Assembly (NCBI RefSeq): GCF_013377535.1
Contig: NZ_JABCJE010000005.1
Coordinates: 124,001-188,000 of the forward strand
Length of the DNA stretch: 64,000 nt
Origin: Donghicola mangrovi
GTDB lineage: Bacteria; Pseudomonadota; Alphaproteobacteria; Rhodobacterales; Rhodobacteraceae
Direction of reading: 5' to 3'
The notes under the pieces were generated by a model, which searched no databases, had not been told where the DNA came from, and saw only the letters and a list, made by a program, of their open reading frames with translations. Below, in pieces: positions 63,033 to 64,000 of this stretch. Every line of letters starts with the position of its first letter. Position 1 is the stretch's first letter. A program made the translations under genes and the position numbers.

Positions 63033-63962
63033 TCAGCCTCGTTTGGCGCGGGGATGGGCTGCGGAATAGACCTCCATTAGTCGCGCATTGTCCACACCGG
63101 TATAAACCTGCGTCGTAGACAGCGCCGCGTGGCCCAGTAATTCCTGGATCGCCCGCAGGTCACCCCCCGCATTCAGCAGGTGGGTCGCAAAGCTGTGGCG
63201 CAAGGCATGAGGGGTCGCAGTGGCGGGCAGACCCAGTTGCAGGCGGGTCTGCTCCATCGCCTTGGAGATTAAACGGGGATTTACAGGTCCGCCGCGTGAC
63301 CCCCGGAACAGGGGGGTGTCGGGGGCCAGCTCATAGGGGCACTGGCGCAGATAGTCGTCCACGGCTTTGCGGGCGGCGGGCAGCACGGGGACGATCCGCT
63401 CCTTGCCGCCTTTGCCGATGATGCGCAGGCTCTCGGGCAGGGGGGCGTCCGCGCCAAGCAGGCCTAAGGCCTCGGATATCCGCAGCCCGCACCCATACAG
63501 CAAGGTCACGATGGCCACGTCCCGCGCGGCGATCCAGCCTTCGCGGGGCAACTCGCCCACGGTCTCGATCACCGCCTTAGCGGCCTCCTCGGACAAGGGG
63601 CGGGGCAGGGGACGCTGCACGCGCGGCGCGCGGGTGGACAGGACTGTGGTGGGGTCGAACTCTTCGCGCTGCGCGAGCCACCGGAAAAAGGTCTTCACCG
63701 CCGACAGTCGCCGCGCCAAGCTGCGCGCGCCGGTCCCGCGGGTCCGTTCGTTCGCCATCCACGACCGCATATCCGATGCGCTCAGGCGGGTCAGGGGCCC
63801 CAGCCCCTCGGCCCCGCCATGGTGGGCGGCGATGAATGCCAGAAAGCCTCCCACATCGGCGGCGTAAGCTTCGATGGTGTTGTCGGCAGCGTTTTTGATG
63901 CCCCGCTCATGCGCCAGCCAACCGGCCAGCGCATCCCGTTGGGCAGGGGAGATCAGGCTCAT
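63033..63962 (-). CDS. xerC: tyrosine recombinase XerC
   Basis: 309 residues, site-specific recombinase resolving chromosome dimers with XerD at dif. N-terminal SAM-like DNA-binding domain (1-105); catalytic residues in GLRISEALG (Arg), KGGKER (Lys), HALRHSFATHLL (His, Arg), GHAALSTTQVYTGV (His, Tyr). Stop-start overlap (ATGA) with the upstream DUF484 gene, the usual arrangement. A phage integrase is unlikely given length and neighbours. Confidence 0.93.
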   Translation of the reverse strand: MSLISPAQRDALAGWLAHERGIKNAADNTIEAYAADVGGFLAFIAAHHGGAEGLGPLTRLSASDMRSWMANERTRGTGARSLARRLSAVKTFFRWLAQREEFDPTTVLSTRAPRVQRPLPRPLSEEAAKAVIETVGELPREGWIAARDVAIVTLLYGCGLRISEALGLLGADAPLPESLRIIGKGGKERIVPVLPAARKAVDDYLRQCPYELAPDTPLFRGSRGGPVNPRLISKAMEQTRLQLGLPATATPHALRHSFATHLLNAGGDLRAIQELLGHAALSTTQVYTGVDNARLMEVYSAAHPRAKRG

Positions 63963-64000
63963 GCCAGCCAGCGGCGCATGGTCCGTTCGAAAACGCCGGC
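63959..64000 (-). CDS. DUF484 family protein, last 13 codons only
   Basis: The final 13 residues (AGVFERTMRRWLA) and TGA are visible before the right edge. The tail matches DUF484 C-termini, and DUF484 is commonly the gene before xerC. Overlaps xerC by ATGA. The rest lies outside the window. Confidence 0.65.
   Translation of the reverse strand, partial: AGVFERTMRRWLA

Overview
The window is high-G+C, densely packed chromosomal DNA from an alphaproteobacterium, most likely a Rhodobacteraceae (Rhodobacterales, roseobacter-like) strain; the genus cannot be fixed from the sequence alone. Indicators are a phosphatidylcholine synthase, a propionyl-CoA synthetase together with MeaB, a malic enzyme fused to a phosphotransacetylase domain, the murA/DUF2948/hisD/UPF0262/infA/maf/RNase/yacG/tRNA-Phe gene order, and a 3'-end intergenic motif (GAGTATTT then AAGAAGA) that I associate with this order. 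I see no prophage, insertion sequence, integron or CRISPR array.

Layout. 1-11024: meaB (cut by the left edge), helicase hrpB, glyA, nadK, a DUF4396 membrane protein, prpE and maeB. 11223-15772: an overlapping nucleoside-salvage operon cdd-deoA-deoB-add-upp. 15839-18017: a SPOR protein facing a degenerate M48-like membrane protein. 18253-27999: a fatty-acid oxidation block (GST-fadA-fadB; MerR-acyl-CoA dehydrogenase-small protein; a second MerR) divergent from two hotdog thioesterases and a MATE pump. 28103-36768: periplasmic 5'-nucleotidase, DUF952-pyrD, SRAP protein, tRNA-Gly, ABC exporter, acyl-CoA synthetase, SDR. 36960-47597: tRNA-Thr, then the murA-to-tRNA-Phe backbone interrupted by accessory genes (GNATs, arsC-arsH, SnoaL-like, nitrilase). 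47825-54596: a PhoX-like secreted protein, then the imelysin / di-heme oxidoreductase / imelysin / DUF1513 quartet. 54624-64000: truA, ycjX-GNAT-ycjF, a candidate small RNA, group III truncated globin, ileS, pcs, xerC and the last codons of a DUF484 gene.

How the genes fit together. meaB, prpE and maeB point to propionyl-CoA/methylmalonyl-CoA assimilation, and three perfect TTTGCAAA sites lie in front of prpE, as expected for the ScfR/PccR regulator family. The two MerR regulators bracket beta-oxidation genes and each has a TGACGT-type inverted repeat upstream. The 47.8-54.6 kb region looks like a phosphate/iron acquisition module of largely unknown biochemistry.

The least explained structures are: a dispersed 3'-end element with nine half-copies at six loci, two loci forming long hairpins; the periplasmic imelysin/di-heme locus; a promoter-plus-terminator unit after ycjF that may be a small RNA; a hairpin leader on UPF0262; and an M48-like protein without its HExxH zinc site. 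All calls come from reading the sequence; no database search or folding program was run.
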